Part shown: positions 39,091 through 52,269 of the stretch, in pieces | Layout of the letters: the number at the start of each line of letters is the position of its first letter | Numbering within the stretch: position 1 is the first letter of the stretch | Assembly: GCF_040939455.1 (NCBI RefSeq) | Contig: NC_134104.1 | Location: forward strand, 11,059,501 to 11,123,500 | DNA: 64,000 bases | Reading direction: 5' to 3' | Source: Microcebus murinus | Lineage: Eukaryota > Chordata > Mammalia > Primates > Cheirogaleidae | Made by a program: the position numbers and the translations under genes | Notes under the pieces: model-generated | Databases searched by the model: none | Seen by the model: the letters and a program-made list of their open reading frames with translations, nothing else | Told to the model about the DNA's origin: nothing

Positions 39091-40855
39091 GAGCTCGTCG
39101 TTCAAATGGCTATTTAAATGTACCTAAGAGATTATGTACATTACGAAAACAGGCAAAATAAACTTTAGAAGATGAGAAATGAAATAAGCCAATACTTCTT
39201 TATTATAACGACTAAGCTATTGTGCAAATAACTCAAAATCAAAGCTGTTGGAACTTTATTTTGAGCCTTAAAGGAATGTCATTGTGGGACCTGAGTTCCA
39301 TAACATACAGCTGTAATCTTGGCAGCGTTAAGTGACCTTTGATTACACAATAGCCTTTTTTCCTTATCTACGTTGTTTTGCAAAACGTAAAGTACTAGAA
39401 AAGTGCCAGAAAAAAGGTCCCTTCCCTCTTAAGTGTTGATTCTCATAGATTAACTTCCCTCTTATGCAAAGACTTCACGGCTATCTCATTGTCTAAGAAG
39501 GAATGTTAAGTATACCTTTTCTGGAAAACAAACCAAAGCACACTAATCAAATTGATTTAACTCTTTAACCAGCCTTGTATGGAAAACGTCATCCTGCTAA
39601 ACTTGTTTGTTTCTGACTATACGAGTAAAACCTTATCTTTTCAGCTTTGAAGTGCTGACCCCATTTCTTGGGAGTCTGTTTCTTTGAAGGCCGAGCTCAG
39701 CTTTATGCTTGAACAAATTCTTTAAAACTGGATTCTGGTCCTTTTGATCATTTCAGATTGACACTATTAGCAATTATACGGTAAAGTGAATATTTGTAAA
39801 GAACATGATTGAATGTGTCTATTTAAAAAATATCTTTGAGATATAATTTATATATCATGAAATTCACCGATTTTAAGGGAACAATGAGTTTTAGTAAAGC
39901 TATCTATAATTGTTAGGCTTCATTTTTAAAACCTTGAATTATCACTTTATGACTCAACAATTTGGGGGTTTGATTCTGAGTGTGTCACTATTTTGTTTTA
40001 TCGATGTCATCGCTGGAAAAATGCCCCATGAAGGTAAGTGGATCCAAATGGAAGAAGAAAATCCCTGGTTGCACTTACTAAGTCATACTCATTTTAAAAG
40101 CCCTTCTGATGACTCTGCATGTTTTTATTAAAATTTCCTTTTCCTACTGTCCAAAAGTTACTCTTGCAAACTAGTTGTAATGGGATGCATTTTTATATTT
40201 AGAATGATGAGCTCAAAATGACTGAAGCATTTCATTTGAAAGATTTTTAAACACATTGGTAATTTCCCCCCAGTTTCTTTATTGGGTAGCTAGAGTACTT
40301 AGAGATGCACACAGCATTTTTTTGGGCAAAAAAATTCAACCAAATGGAAATACTTCCAAATGTATTTAAAAACACAAGAATTTCTTTTGACTTCCTCTTT
40401 TTCACTATAAAGGCAGTTTTGAGGGATTCAGTGGTTAGGTTTGTTTTTCAATGTTTGCTACATTAACATGCTTTTGTGAGCCACTTGTTAAAGAAAAGAT
40501 CAGTAAATATCTGCAAAAAATACATAATTCATCTTTAAGGTATTTGCATGGTACAAAGATTTTCATGATCTTTTCCTCATCTTAATACAACATATTGTAA
40601 AGATAGAATTGTATTTTAATAAAATTGAGTGGTATTTTAATAAAATTTACCACAGGTGTGACATCCTGTGGCAAGCACTTTGTGAACTTTCGTTTCAACT
40701 TACTTGCTATAATAATTATCTATGACTGAGACATGAATTAATTTACTGTGTGGTGCTAGCTCTGTAACTTTAACTCAGAACCTCCTTTTCCCCCTTTATT
40801 CCAGTCAAAATGATCCATCAGAGGCTATGCTTGCAGTTTTTCTATACACCATTTT
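39091..40855. other. Upstream flank of IFNAR1, mostly unique
   Basis: AT-rich; no exon seen. A short L1 antisense scrap (about 39835-39905, gagatataatttatatatca) is the only repeat recognised. Confidence 0.45.
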
Positions 40856-41100
40856 TGTTTTGAAATAATTTCAAATTTATAGAAAAGTTGCAAAAATCGT
40901 AAGAGAACTCCTGCATACCCTTTGCCCAGATTCACCAAATTGTTAAAATATTGCCACATTTGCTGCACTGCCTTTTTAAATACCCATACAAACTCACACT
41001 TGAAATTTAACTCTTATTTCTTCAAATCTTCAGCCTTATTTCCTACATGTTTTCCAATAGTAATGCTGGCTAAGGAATATGTTTTAGTTTATTATCACAC
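40856..41100 (-). mobile_element. L1M 3'-end fragment
   Basis: Contains ttgaaataatttcaaattta, gaaaagttgcaaaaatcgta and ttgccacatttgctgcac, an old L1 block read antisense. Confidence 0.65.
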
Positions 41101-41157
41101 TGTGGCAAGAAGAGCAAGTGGAATGTAGCTTTTTGTCTTTGCTATTAAGAACCTCTG

Positions 41158-41478
41158 GGTCTGGTGCAGTGGCTCAGCCTGTAATCCTAGCACTTTGGGA
41201 GGCAGAGGTGGAAGGATTGCTTAAGGCCAGGAGTTCAGGACCAGCCTGAGCAACATGGCAAGACTCTGTCTCTACAAAAAAAAAAAGAAGAAGAAGAAAG
41301 AAAGAAAAGAAAAATTAGCCAGGCGTGGTGGTGCATGCCTGTAGTCCTAGTTACTGGGGAGGCTGAGGCAGAAGGATCACTTAAGCCCAGCAGTTTGAGG
41401 CTGCAGTGAGCTATGATGATGCCACTGTACCTAAGCCCCAGCAACAGCGATGCCCTGTCTCAAAAAAACAACAAAATG
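41158..41478 (+). mobile_element. Older Alu (AluJ-like)
   Basis: Sense copy with a GAA-rich middle linker (41280-41312). Confidence 0.9.
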
Positions 41479-41719
41479 CTCAAAAGCAGTTTCTAAATAT
41501 TGTCACCAATTGTGAAATTTTGTAAAGAACCAGAGTGAATGAGTATCATGTGACTTTAAACACTTGAAAAGAAATTGTAGAGGCTTGCCTTTTGGAAAAT
41601 GTCTTCCTAAAGTGATGGCTTCATACTGTGGTGGTTAGCTAGTATGTCAAGGCTCAATTTAATTTAGGGGAAGGTGAATAGTTAATGACAATGGGTATGA
41701 ATGCATTTTACAAATAGTC

Positions 41720-42059
41720 TTTTTTTTTTTTTGAGACAGAGTCTCACTTTGTTGCCCAGGCTAGAGTGAGTACCGTGGCGTCAGCCTAATTCACAGCAAC
41801 CTCAAACTCCTGGGCTCAAGCAATCCTCCTGCCTCAGCCTCCCGAGTACCTGGGACTACAGGCATGGGCCACCATGCCCAGCTAATTTTTTCTATATATA
41901 TTAGTTTGCCAATTAATTTCTTTCTATTTATAGTAGAGACATGGTCTCCCTCTTGCTCAGGCTGGCCTCGAACTCCTGACCTCGAGCAATCCGCCTGCCT
42001 CCCATCTGCCTTGGCCTCCCAGGGAGCTAGGATTACAGGTGTGAGCCACCGTGCTGGCC
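41720..42059 (-). mobile_element. Alu, strepsirrhine type
   Basis: Antisense; flanks caaatagtctttttt and caaataatctttttg. An extra ctgcctcccat duplication occurs inside the right part. Confidence 0.93.
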
Positions 42060-42082
42060 CAAATAATCTTTTTGATTATTTT

Positions 42083-42419
42083 CTTTTCTTTTTTTTTTTT
42101 TTTTTTGAGACAGAGTCTCACTTTGTTGCCCAGGCTAGAGTGAGTGCCGTGGCGTCAGCCTGGCTCACAGCAACCTCAATCTCCGGGGCTCAGCGATCCT
42201 CCTGCCTCAGCCTCCCGAGTAGCTGGGACTACAGGCATGCGCCACCATGCCTGGCTAATTTTTTGTATATATATTTTTAGTTGGTCAATTAATTTATTTC
42301 TATTTTTGGTAGAGACGGGTCTCGCTCAGGCTGGTTTCGAACTTCTGACCTTGAGCAATCCACCCGCCTCGGCCTCCCAAAGTGCTAGGATTACAGGGGT
42401 GAGCCACCACGCCCGGCCT
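42083..42419 (-). mobile_element. Alu, strepsirrhine type
   Basis: Antisense; directly follows the previous copy and faces the sense copy 23 bp to its right. Confidence 0.93.
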
Positions 42420-42442
42420 TATTTTTTAAAAGCTGACTTCTT

Positions 42443-42770
42443 GGCCAGGCCCGGTGGCTCACGCCTGTAATCCTAGCACTTTGGGAGGCCAAGGCGAGTG
42501 GATCGCTCAAGGTCAGGAGTTTGAAACCAGCTCTGAGCAAGAGCGAGACCCCGCTCTACTAAAAATACAAAGAAATTAATTGGCCATAAGAATATATAGA
42601 AAAAATTAGCCAGGCATGGTGGCACATGCCTATAGTCCCAGCTACTCAGGAGGCTGAGGCAGGAGGATCGCTTGAGCCTAGGAGTTTGAGGTTGCTGTGA
42701 GCTAGGCTGATGCCACGGCACTCTAGCTTGGACAACAGAGTGAGACTCTATCTCAAAAACAAACAAAAAC
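42443..42770 (+). mobile_element. Alu, strepsirrhine type
   Basis: Sense; duplication ctgacttctt on both sides. Forms a close inverted pair with 42083-42419. Confidence 0.93.
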
Positions 42771-43439
42771 CTGACTTCTTGAAGATTCAGATTAGGTTGT
42801 CATTGTTTTTACTAATATATTGTAATGTGTTCATACCAGCCATTGTCATGTGTTCACTTGTGTATTAATAGTATTATCTTTAATTTCCAATTTACTTGCA
42901 AGAATCTTGTCACATCCATTTTGTGTTAGTTTAGTTAAAACTAGCTAACATAATCTGTAAATACACATCAGGCCAAGTAAATGCTAAACATAGTGATCAA
43001 CTCCAAAAGTGAACAAATGGAAGCATCATGCCACATTTCCACCTTGTGAGTTTCCCACTCTGTTCCTGAATGTCACTGAATGTAACATGTGATCCTCTGA
43101 CATTTGGACTAATGCAGGTGCTAGTGCTAGGTTATATATCAAGTAGTAAAGCTTAACTTCTTATTAAAGAATGCAAATAGAATTTCATTGCACCTAAGAA
43201 GACTCTATTCCAACATAAACCCTTAGGGAGGGTGCACCCCAGGTTAGAAACCATTGCTCTAGAACCTTTCAGAAGAATGAATTCACTCCTTTTTGGGCAG
43301 AGAGGTTGGCAGAGGAAAGTGCAGAATCACTAGCTGAGTAGCAGCCCAGAGCAACAGAGTTTTAGGGTGTATAAACACTAACTCCAGGATGCTCAGGGAA
43401 GAATGTGAGCAGTTCTACTCTGGAATTTCCTTTCTCCTT
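42771..43439. other. Unassigned intergenic sequence
   Basis: AT-rich, no family recognised. Confidence 0.4.
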
Positions 43440-43720
43440 GGTGCTGTGTTATCCTTTTCCTTTCCTCCTCCCAGTAGGCAGGCAACTAAGTAAAAAATAA
43501 CAATGAAGCAAACAGTAGGGAAACTCAACAAGTTTGGTGGTGAGGGGCAGGGATTGCAGCAGGTGACTGGAGTAAGAGGTGTTTAAGTGGAGATGGTGTG
43601 TAAGTAGGAGATAGGGCAGGAAGGGGGAACAGTGTTCCAAGCAAAGGGAAGAGCATATTTGAAGGTCTGTGTTCAGTGTAGCTTGAGGGCAGATTGAGAC
43701 TGGGTGCATATTCAATGCAT
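43440..43720 (-). mobile_element. L2 fragment
   Basis: Antisense L2-like: ggaacagtgttccaagcaaa, then gggaagagcatatttgaagg and the adjacent purine-rich blocks. Confidence 0.5.
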
Positions 43721-43844
43721 ATAGGGAAAGAAAGATGTCTGTTTTTAAATGATTTTAAGATGCTTTAAATATGTCTGTTTTTAAATGATAATAAGAGGAC
43801 AGCCACACCCCTTCCCAACTGGTAACTAAGTATCTCTCAAACAG

Positions 43845-44060
43845 ACACTGGGCCTACTGGCTAGGTGTGTGAGTTCTGAAGTTGACTTGACCTGAATTAG
43901 GATCTCAGCTCCATCACTGTAGGATCTTGGGCACATTATTTAATCTTGTTTCCTTGTAGGGACCATGACAATATGTATGTCACAGTGGTGTAATGTGTAA
44001 ATTAATTAATAATGTAAAGAGCTTAGCACATGGCACTCAATAAATTCTGGCTATTTTCTT
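43845..44060 (+). mobile_element. MIR element
   Basis: ggatcttgggcacattattt, taatgtaaagagcttagcac and ggcactcaataaattctgg. Confidence 0.8.
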
Positions 44061-44199
44061 CATGAGCATTGTGGCTATTGTTTTTTCTACTTCAGAAGGG
44101 CTCAGGGGGAAGGTATAGTTTAATCAGAGAAAACCTGAAGGATCATATAACTCTAGTGATCAAAACTTCATAGTCCCCAGCCTCCATTGAGCTGAAATT

Positions 44200-45048
44200 A
44201 AATATCTCTACCCCACCACTTCTCATTTTCAACAGATGTCCTTCCACCAAAATCCTACTTTATTGGAAAATACAAGCGATCAACAGATCAGATCTCAGCT
44301 TTCTACCACCAAAACCTCTAACCCACCTGCACTTGCATCTATTCTTTCTTTCCTTCTGTTATTGGGAAGACATCTTTGAGTTGAATAACAATCTCTCTAT
44401 TGGGTTCTATATGCAACCCCTTTGTAGGGCTCGATTTCCATGGACCATTTTCCCTTCTCTCTTGACTTCATCTTCTATCTTTAGCTCCTTCTCCTCAACA
44501 GTTAAACATTCTCAAGTCTCCCAACTTAAAAGGGCATATCCTCAATTCCCTCCAGAAGCTATGCTTTCTGCTATTACTCATCACCAAATTTAGTGACATT
44601 TGTCCACAGCTATCTTTGTTTTCTCACTTCTCATTTATTCCCAAGCCTTTCTGTCCCTGTCATTGAGGTTACTCCATTGTCACCAAGATCATCAGCTAAT
44701 TTCTAGTATTCAGACCTACTAGACTGTTTATACCCTTTATCTCAACTTGACTTCCCAATAGCGTTTGGTATCTATCATTCCCTGTGCCTTTCTCTCAGGG
44801 TCTCATGATTCCATACTCAATTACGGTTGCATCTGTCTCTCTGGCCATTCTTCCCAGTCTCCAGTGGCTATGACCTAAATACTGGTGTCTCTTACTGTTT
44901 TGTCATATCTCCCCTCCTCTTCTTGTTTTAAGTGATCTCCCCTAGTGGCCTCTTCCCCTTTTATGATTTCAGTGACTGTCATTTATACTGATGGCTCCCA
45001 AACTTGTCTTCAGCCTAGATTTCTCTTCTTATCTCCAGGTTTTAAATC
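44200..45048 (+). mobile_element. L2 ORF2-region fragment
   Basis: Sense relic of the CR1-clade L2 reverse-transcriptase region: ttgtcaccaagatcatcagc, then ctgatggctcccaaacttgt. Heavily mutated. Confidence 0.6.
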
Positions 45049-45056
45049 CACTAACA

Positions 45057-45723
45057 CTATGGTCCCAAATCCCCGGGGCCACGGATTGGTACCAGTCAGT
45101 GGCCTATTAGGAACCAGGCTGCAAGGCAGGAGGTGAGCAGCAGGCCAGCAAGCAAAGCTGCTTCTGTATTTACAGCTGCTCCCCATCAATCGCATCACCA
45201 CACAAGCTCCGCCTCCTGTCGGTTCAGCAGCGGCATTAGATTCTCACAGGAGCTTGAACCCTACTGTAAACTGCACATGCGAGGGCTCTACGGCTCTAGG
45301 TTGTTCGCTCCTCTTAAGAATCTAATGCCTGGCTGGGCCTGGCTCACGCCTGTAATCCTAGCACTCTGGGAGGCCGAGGCCGGAGGATCACTCAGGGTCA
45401 GGAGTTTGAAACCAGCCTGAGCAAGAGCAAGACCCCATCTCTACTAAAAATAGAAAGAAATTAATGGGCCAAAAAAAAAAAAAAGAAAGAAAAAGGAAAA
45501 GAATCTAATGCCTGATGACCTGAGGTGGAGCTGAGGCGGTGATACTAGGGCTGGGGAGCAGCTGCAGAGACAGATTATTGCTAATAGAGAGGTCTGACTG
45601 CACGATAAATGTAATGTGCTTGAATCACCCTGAAACCATCCCTCCCTCCCCTCACCCACAATCAGCGGAAAAATTTTCTTCCATGAAACTGATCCCTGGT
45701 GCCAGAAAGTTTGGGCACCCCTG
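45057..45723 (+). mobile_element. hAT-Charlie (MER1-type) element with 8-bp duplications
   Basis: Ends ctatggtcccaaatcc and gtttgggcacccctg are imperfect inverted repeats. The 8-bp duplication cactaaca (45049-45056, 45724-45731) is intact. The interior has the acggattggtaccagtcagt block. A half-Alu sits inside. Confidence 0.85.
45332..45498 (+). mobile_element. Half-Alu (left arm only)
   Basis: 167 bp ending at the A-rich linker (ttaatgggcc then A-rich), with perfect aagaatctaatgcctg duplications (45316-45331, 45499-45514). Hence a genuine insertion of a left-arm-length transcript. Confidence 0.88.
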
Positions 45724-45749
45724 CACTAACATATTGGAAATGGGAGGAT

Positions 45750-46450
45750 GGGCTTTAATCTTCCAGCTCTTCTGAGGAGTCTGGCTCCAGGCCACAATCT
45801 TGTGTGGGATCTTGAGGCTTGCTTTTGTCAGGTAGGACCAGAGAAGTATTTAACGTAGAGCCAAATTTGCCCCACTATTGAGGCAATATCCTCCTGCGTA
45901 CTCTATCTGATGCTCCATGAATGAAATTGTTTTCCACTCTGGTGGGGAAAATATTTTCGGCTCTGTATAAACCCTAGGGATTGATTCGTTTGCTTTTTTG
46001 GGGGTGGTCCTTTCCCTGGCCTCAAGTTTCCTTACAACATATACTCTGATTGGTATTCAGCTGAATACTTGACCTGGAGGGACCCTTTGCAGCCCTTTGG
46101 AGCTTTCTCTCTGTTTGCAGCTCTCTCCTTTCTGGTACTCTGCCCTGTGAAATCTAGCCACCTCTTGGACTCCTAGCTCTGTTTCCTCAACCCACAGGGA
46201 TCCGGTTCCTCCTGTCCATGTTGAGGCCTGAAAATTCCCTCCAGAAAGTCAGCTTGGGCAATTACAGAGCTCATCTCATTTGTTTCTCTCCTCTCAGAGC
46301 CCACTGTCCTGAGCTGCTCTTTGTCTAATATCTAACAATGTATATTTAAAATATTTTATGCTTTTTTTCTTTTTTTTTTTTTTGCTTTATTGGTAGTTTA
46401 AGGCAAGCGAGTAAATCTGGTCCATGTTACTTCATCATGGCCAGAAGCAG
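45750..46450 (-). mobile_element. L1M-like antisense fragment
   Basis: Resembles old antisense L1: ctcctgtccatgttgaggcc and tgttttctcctctcag-like blocks. Assignment moderate. Confidence 0.45.
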
Positions 46451-47384
46451 AAGTCCCATTCTTGAACTATGTTTGAAATACTTCCTTCCCTCCATTTTAT
46501 ATTATGTGCATGTGGGTCAAAAGTTTTTTTTTGTTTTTCTATAGCTCAAAAAACACTTAAAATAATTCTTGAGCATTATAATAATGTCTGGTTTAGTAGT
46601 ATAAGTTGTTTCTGGGCTGTAGGTAACCTTTTGGTTATGAACCCACAATAGTAGGTTCTTCTGATTTCCCAGTGCAACTGCTGAGACCATAGAATTGTAG
46701 CATGAGTCATAACGAAACAGTGAAGAGCCATGGGTACCCACTTGTTTCTTATCTAATTTTGATCATTTGTAAAGCTTATTTGCTACTTTAGGAATAAGCC
46801 AAAATAAAATACAACCCTGAGCAGGGACTGAATCCTCGTTGTTAATCCTAGGACCTGAACCAGATGTTGACATCTGGCCTTGCATATACTGATACTACTG
46901 GTGGTCCATCCATGACCCTTTGGACCTTCTTTACATATCCATGGACATCAGCCTATGTCTTCTAGTGGCAAGCACCTGCACTGTTGTTGAATGCAAACCA
47001 GAAATTCTTGGAGGCTAATGTTCCCCTGGGGACAGCCATTAAGCAATGACTGATGGATGTGGGCATAGAAATACCCCAGCTCCCTTGGCTAGGATAATTC
47101 TGAGTTATGTATTCTACACCATTTCTTGAGCTTTACCATAGGATTAAGATTTACTCACCTGCTTTGAGAGATGGCTTATTGGAAGGCCTTCCTTGTGTCA
47201 TCTCCTCTCTATTCTGGTGCTATCCCTCTACCTCCCAGAAAAACTACATGCTCTCAATCTTCATCTTGAGATCTCCTTCTGCAGGGACTCCCATTAAGAT
47301 AGGTAGTAATATGAGCACAAAGTGACACCCCTCCCCATTATCTCCTCATATAAAAAGCCCTACTTTACTTTTTCAGAAGGTCAT
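46451..47384. other. Unassigned intergenic sequence
   Basis: No exon or repeat family recognised. Possibly old L1 or LTR remains near 46800-47340. Confidence 0.35.
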
Positions 47385-48075
<691 letters not shown>

Positions 48076-48414
48076 AAAGAAAAGGTCACTAAGAGAGTCT
48101 GATAGTGTGGTAAATTTTCATTCGTATACTTTCTATAATGTGTTTTTTGCTCCTGTCCAGCATGTGGGCAGAATCCAGACATCCAGGATGTGGCAGATTT
48201 GTCTCTAAGACTGTTTAACCACAGTCCTGCAAGAGCAGTTAAAATGCAGGTTCCAGCTGCCATAAGAACCTCTTCAGCTGATTGTTGGGGTTTCATATCT
48301 GTTTATCTCTACCGAACTAGGGTACTTTTCTACTCCTGCAAAAATAGAAAGTCACAATAATACAGAAACCTGCAAATTTTGCACTCAGTTAACAACTTAT
48401 GCATCCTTTAAGAC
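48076..48414. other. Unassigned intergenic sequence
   Basis: No family recognised; possible LTR-type remnant. Confidence 0.3.
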
Positions 48415-48590
48415 AGTGGTCCTATAATGTCAGTGTGCATCAGAGTCACCTAAGACCTGTTTCAACACGGATTGAAATACAGACCTCACCCCTAGAGTTT
48501 CTGAACCAGTAGGTTCAGTTTCTGTTTCCAGGTGATCTTGAAATTGCCTGTCTAGGGAGCACATTTTGAGACTTATTGATTTAAAGAATT
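48415..48590 (-). mobile_element. MER5A-like hAT MITE
   Basis: cagtggtcctataatgtcag, catcagagtcacctaagacc, gagtttctgaaccagtaggt and the cattttgagactta end. Nearly full length. Confidence 0.75.
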
Positions 48591-49274
48591 TTAACATTTA
48601 TCACCCATAGCTTAGATGATTATATCTTTTACAGTCTCTGTACCTTTTATGGAATCTTCTAATACAATGTACTATATACAGTTTTCCAAGTGATTATACT
48701 GTATTTAGTGGACTGTCAACATTTCTTACTAGAGACGGTAGGATATTTAGAATTTTCTACTTATATAAATGTTCTCACCAGCAGTTGCTCACATTAACAG
48801 CTCTTTTGCCCAGTAATGAAATATTAAGTTACTTCTTTTCATTTTAAAAACAATTAGCAATCTCAGTTTTTTCAGATATAACACTTAATTAGTATATTCA
48901 AATATATTGCAAATACAGTTCCGTTTCTATCAAGAGTTGTGAAGTTTAGAATCTTGCGGGACACTTTTCCATGCATAAAATGATTCACTTTCAGGAAAAA
49001 GCTCCCATCTCTCCTTTACTCTGTCGCACTGGCATGATGTTTTCCAGCATGAAAAACGAGCTTCCCTGAGGGATTTGTGCATTGTAGCCTTTCTGAGAAA
49101 TGGGATAATTGCTGTGAAGAAAGGAAGAAGAGGTCTTGGCACGTATGTATACATAATTTCTGGGAATCTGAAAGATGACAAATCCTGGAATATAACGGAG
49201 TCATCAGTGAAAGGGACACAGAAAACCTGAACTCTGCACCTGAGTTTGCTGCTAATTTTACTGGATGGCCCTGA

Positions 49275-49440
49275 GCATTCATTCATGCATTCATTCGTTC
49301 ACGCAAATAGATCTTGAGCTCCTATTAAGCGCCAGGCACAGTTCCAGAGGCTGGGCATCCAGAAGTGCACAAGACCCACAAAATCTCTGCTGTCCTGGAG
49401 CCTACAATCGAGTGTGGACTAACTAAAAGAAATAATAAGG
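49275..49440 (-). mobile_element. L2 3'-end fragment
   Basis: gcattcattcatgcattcat, gctcctattaagcgccagg and gtcctggagcctacaatc. It continues as pieces at 50770-51010 and 51930-52250 beyond later insertions. Confidence 0.75.
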
Positions 49441-50760
49441 TTTATACTTTGGAGAAAAGAGAGCTTTATTTCTTTTTTTTTTCCTTTTTTTAAATTTCAG
49501 CATATTATGGGGGTCCAAATGTTAAGGTTAGGTATATTGCCCATGCCCCTCTTCCCCCCTCCCACCCGATAAATGTTATTCCTATATGTCCACTTAGGTG
49601 TTGATCCATTAATACCAATTTGCTGGTGAGTACATGTGGTGCTTGTTTTTCCATTCTTGAGATACTTCACTTAGCAGATTGGGTTCCAGCTCTAGCTAGG
49701 AAAATACAAGAGGTGCTACATCACCATTGTTTTCTAAAACTGAATAGTACTCCATGGTACACATATACCACATTTTACTAATCCACTCATGTATTGATGG
49801 GCACCTGGGTTGTTTCCACACCTTTGCAATTGTGAACTGTGCTGCTAGAAACATTCGAGTGCAGGTGTCCTATTTGTAGAGTGTCCTTTGATCTTTTGGG
49901 TAGGTGCCCAGTAGTGGAATTGCTGGATCAAATGGTAGATCTACTTGTATCGCTTTAAGGTATCTCCATATTGCTTTCCACAGAGGCTGAGCCAGTTTGC
50001 AGTCCCACCCGCAGTGTAGGAAGGAGTGTTCCTATCTCTCCGCATCCACGCCAGCATTGATTGTTTGGGAACTTTTTGATAAAGGCCATTCTTACATGGA
50101 GCTAAGTGATATCTCATTGCAGTTTTGATTTGCATTTCCCTGATGATTAGAGATGTTGAGCATTTGTTCATATGTTTGTTGGCCTTTATTCTGTCTTCTT
50201 TTGAAAAATTTCTGTTCATGTCCTTTGCCCACTTTTTGATAGGGTTGTTTGATTTTTTTCTTGCTGATTTTCCTGAGTTCTAAATAGATTCTAGTTATCA
50301 GCCCTTTATCTGATGTGTAGCTTGCAAAAGTTTTCTCCCATTCTGTGGGCTGTCTGTTTGCTCTCTTGACGGTTTCTTTGGCTGTGCAGAAGCTTTTTAA
50401 TTTGATCAGGTCCCATTTATTTATTTTTGTTGCTGCTGTGAGAGCTTTATTTCTTATAAGGGTCTTTTTACAGCTTGCAGCGGCTGGTCCGGCAAGTGGG
50501 GAAACACAGCTCTCAGCCACAAGCCGGGAACCCGAGTTTCAAAGGAGAGGCAAGAGGAACAGGATTTTATACAGAGTGTGGTGGGCTAAATATACATACT
50601 TAACAAATTATAAGTGTCATGGGTATTTGTGAAGAGAGAAATCATGCACTTGTGTAATCGTGCTTTCCACCTCCCATCCCGTCATGCTGGGATCTGCATG
50701 TTGAGGTCCCCTTGGCTGAGAGGGGTCCGTTCAGTTAGCAGATGGCTTAGGATTTTATTT
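49441..50760 (-). mobile_element. ERV LTR, split by a young L1
   Basis: Flanks 49441-49474 and 50456-50760 form an LTR-like block on the minus strand with AATAAAGCTCTC as its polyadenylation signal, a tataaaatcctgttcctctt TATA region and upstream CG-poor U3. No viral gene seen. Confidence 0.6.
49475..50439 (-). mobile_element. Young L1 insertion, ORF2 C-terminus and 3' UTR
   Basis: 965 bp antisense, between perfect gagagctttatttctt duplications (49459-49474, 50440-50455). It carries the C-terminal part of ORF2 (for example [15 protein letters not shown] and ADQ-less cysteine-region remnants) broken by frameshifts, plus the 3' UTR ending cccataatatgctg. Confidence 0.92.
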
Positions 50761-50769
50761 TCAGTTCGC

Positions 50770-51012
50770 AGGACAAAGAGAAATATGTGAATGAATAAAT
50801 GTTTATCGAATTGAATGGAAATAAATCACATGCTGTCAAATAGTGACACCTGCTGTGAAGAAGCAGGAGGCAGGACAAGAGACAGTGAGGGAGAAGACCT
50901 CTCTGGGGACCGGACCCTGAGCAGACATGCAATGACGTGCGGGGAGGGCGGTGTTAAGTAATGGGCATTGCAGGCGGAGGGGAGAGCAAATGCAAAGGCT
51001 GGGAGACACGTG
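50770..51012 (-). mobile_element. L2 fragment, continuation
   Basis: gaatgaataaatgtttatcg and gagcaaatgcaaaggctggg are L2 3' region read antisense. Confidence 0.6.
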
Positions 51013-51265
51013 CATGCCTGGCATGTCCCAGGTTGTTCCGGAAAAGGGCCAGATACGCAAATCGGCCTCCAAATGCTGACGGATCTGAGAAACCAAACAA
51101 CAGGGTAGACAGATCCAGTTTGTGGGTAAAGGGTGTTTTATTGGAGACCTTACAGATGGAAGTGTGGTCCTGGGTTGCAGCAAGACAGGTGGATTTCAGC
51201 ACCGTTACCCCCCAGAGCCCGGGCTTATATACCACGGGGAAAGGGGGTACGCAGGTGCCGTTGGG
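51013..51265 (-). mobile_element. ERV LTR fragment
   Basis: Minus-strand AATAAAACACC signal at 51142-51136, preceded by a TATA-like tataagcccgggctc region near 51220-51230. Family not assigned. Confidence 0.5.
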
Positions 51266-51900
51266 GGGAGGGGAAACTTCCCTTTCCCCTGAAAGTTTGC
51301 TGAAAGATCAACTCACAATTAAGGAAGATTAACAAGAGAAAGAGGTTTATTTACCATGTGCAAGGGGAGAATCACAGAGTGATTACTCAATACTCCAATA
51401 GGGTCCAGAAATTTATATTCCCTCCTTTGGCGGGGGAGGAATGAGGAACATAGGTCATTTTGTGTAGGGGCAATAAATGGTTGCTAGGGAGGATGAATGG
51501 ATGGGGGAAACAGCTTGACTTGTAAATGGTTATCTTTGTAAACTAAATTAACCCGAGAGACAGGTATTTAAAATGATTTGAGCCAGGCCTGGTTGCATTC
51601 TTGATCTTATTTGCTGCAAATATAGTGAGATAACAGGGGAGGGAAGTCGAGATTGTTCTTTTTGATAGGCCTGTCTATTTTATGCAGATACAATGAGAGT
51701 CCCTTCCAAGGCCTGTTGATCTCTAAGGGCCTTTAATTCAAAATGCTCTTTAACACCAAGGAGTCATATTTCGGGGTGAAGTTTCCTGAGCTCCTGCAGC
51801 ACTCTGTAGAGACAACCAAAGGCCACCCTCTAGCATAGGCACAAATGGCGCATGCTCCACCGCTTGTAATTTGTGCAATAACTTCAAGGGCGCTTTGATC
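51266..51900 (-). mobile_element. ERV1-type LTR
   Basis: Minus-strand LTR with AATAAACCTCTTTCTCTTG at about 51351-51333, an upstream atataaatttctgg TATA box (about 51410) and U3 starting near the ctcaggaaacttcaccccg block. A solo LTR is likely. Confidence 0.65.
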
Positions 51901-51929
51901 TAGAGGCAGAGTTTATAGTGGGTACGCGT

Positions 51930-52260
51930 TCTGACACTGAGGACAGTGAATAAAAATAGGAAGGAGGAGGTGTTCCTGGGACTGGGGTTAATCAGAAGTC
52001 AACGTGACAGGTCAGCATCCAAGATGGTGTCACTTTTGTCTGCACACAGGCACAGCAAGGAGCCCCTGAGAGCTGGTGGGAAGGGTGCAGAGGAACCGAG
52101 GCCTGCAGGTTGCGTTTGGGCCTTATTCTTTGTGAGATGAGAAGCCATTATGCAGATGTTAGCAGAGGAATGACACGATCTACTTTCGGGAAAGAAGAGC
52201 TTCCAGCCCACCAGGGGCGAACCTCCCTCTTGGCTCACACAGACACTAGACTTGCTCCAT
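51930..52260 (-). mobile_element. L2 fragment, last piece
   Basis: ttgtgagatgagaagccatt and agcagaggaatgacacgatc are conserved antisense L2 blocks. Confidence 0.65.
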
Positions 52261-52269
52261 TTTAATAAT

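Noticed and set aside
50092..50520. 142-codon open frame, minus strand
   Set aside because: C-terminal L1 ORF2 fused to LTR sequence by insertion; not a gene.
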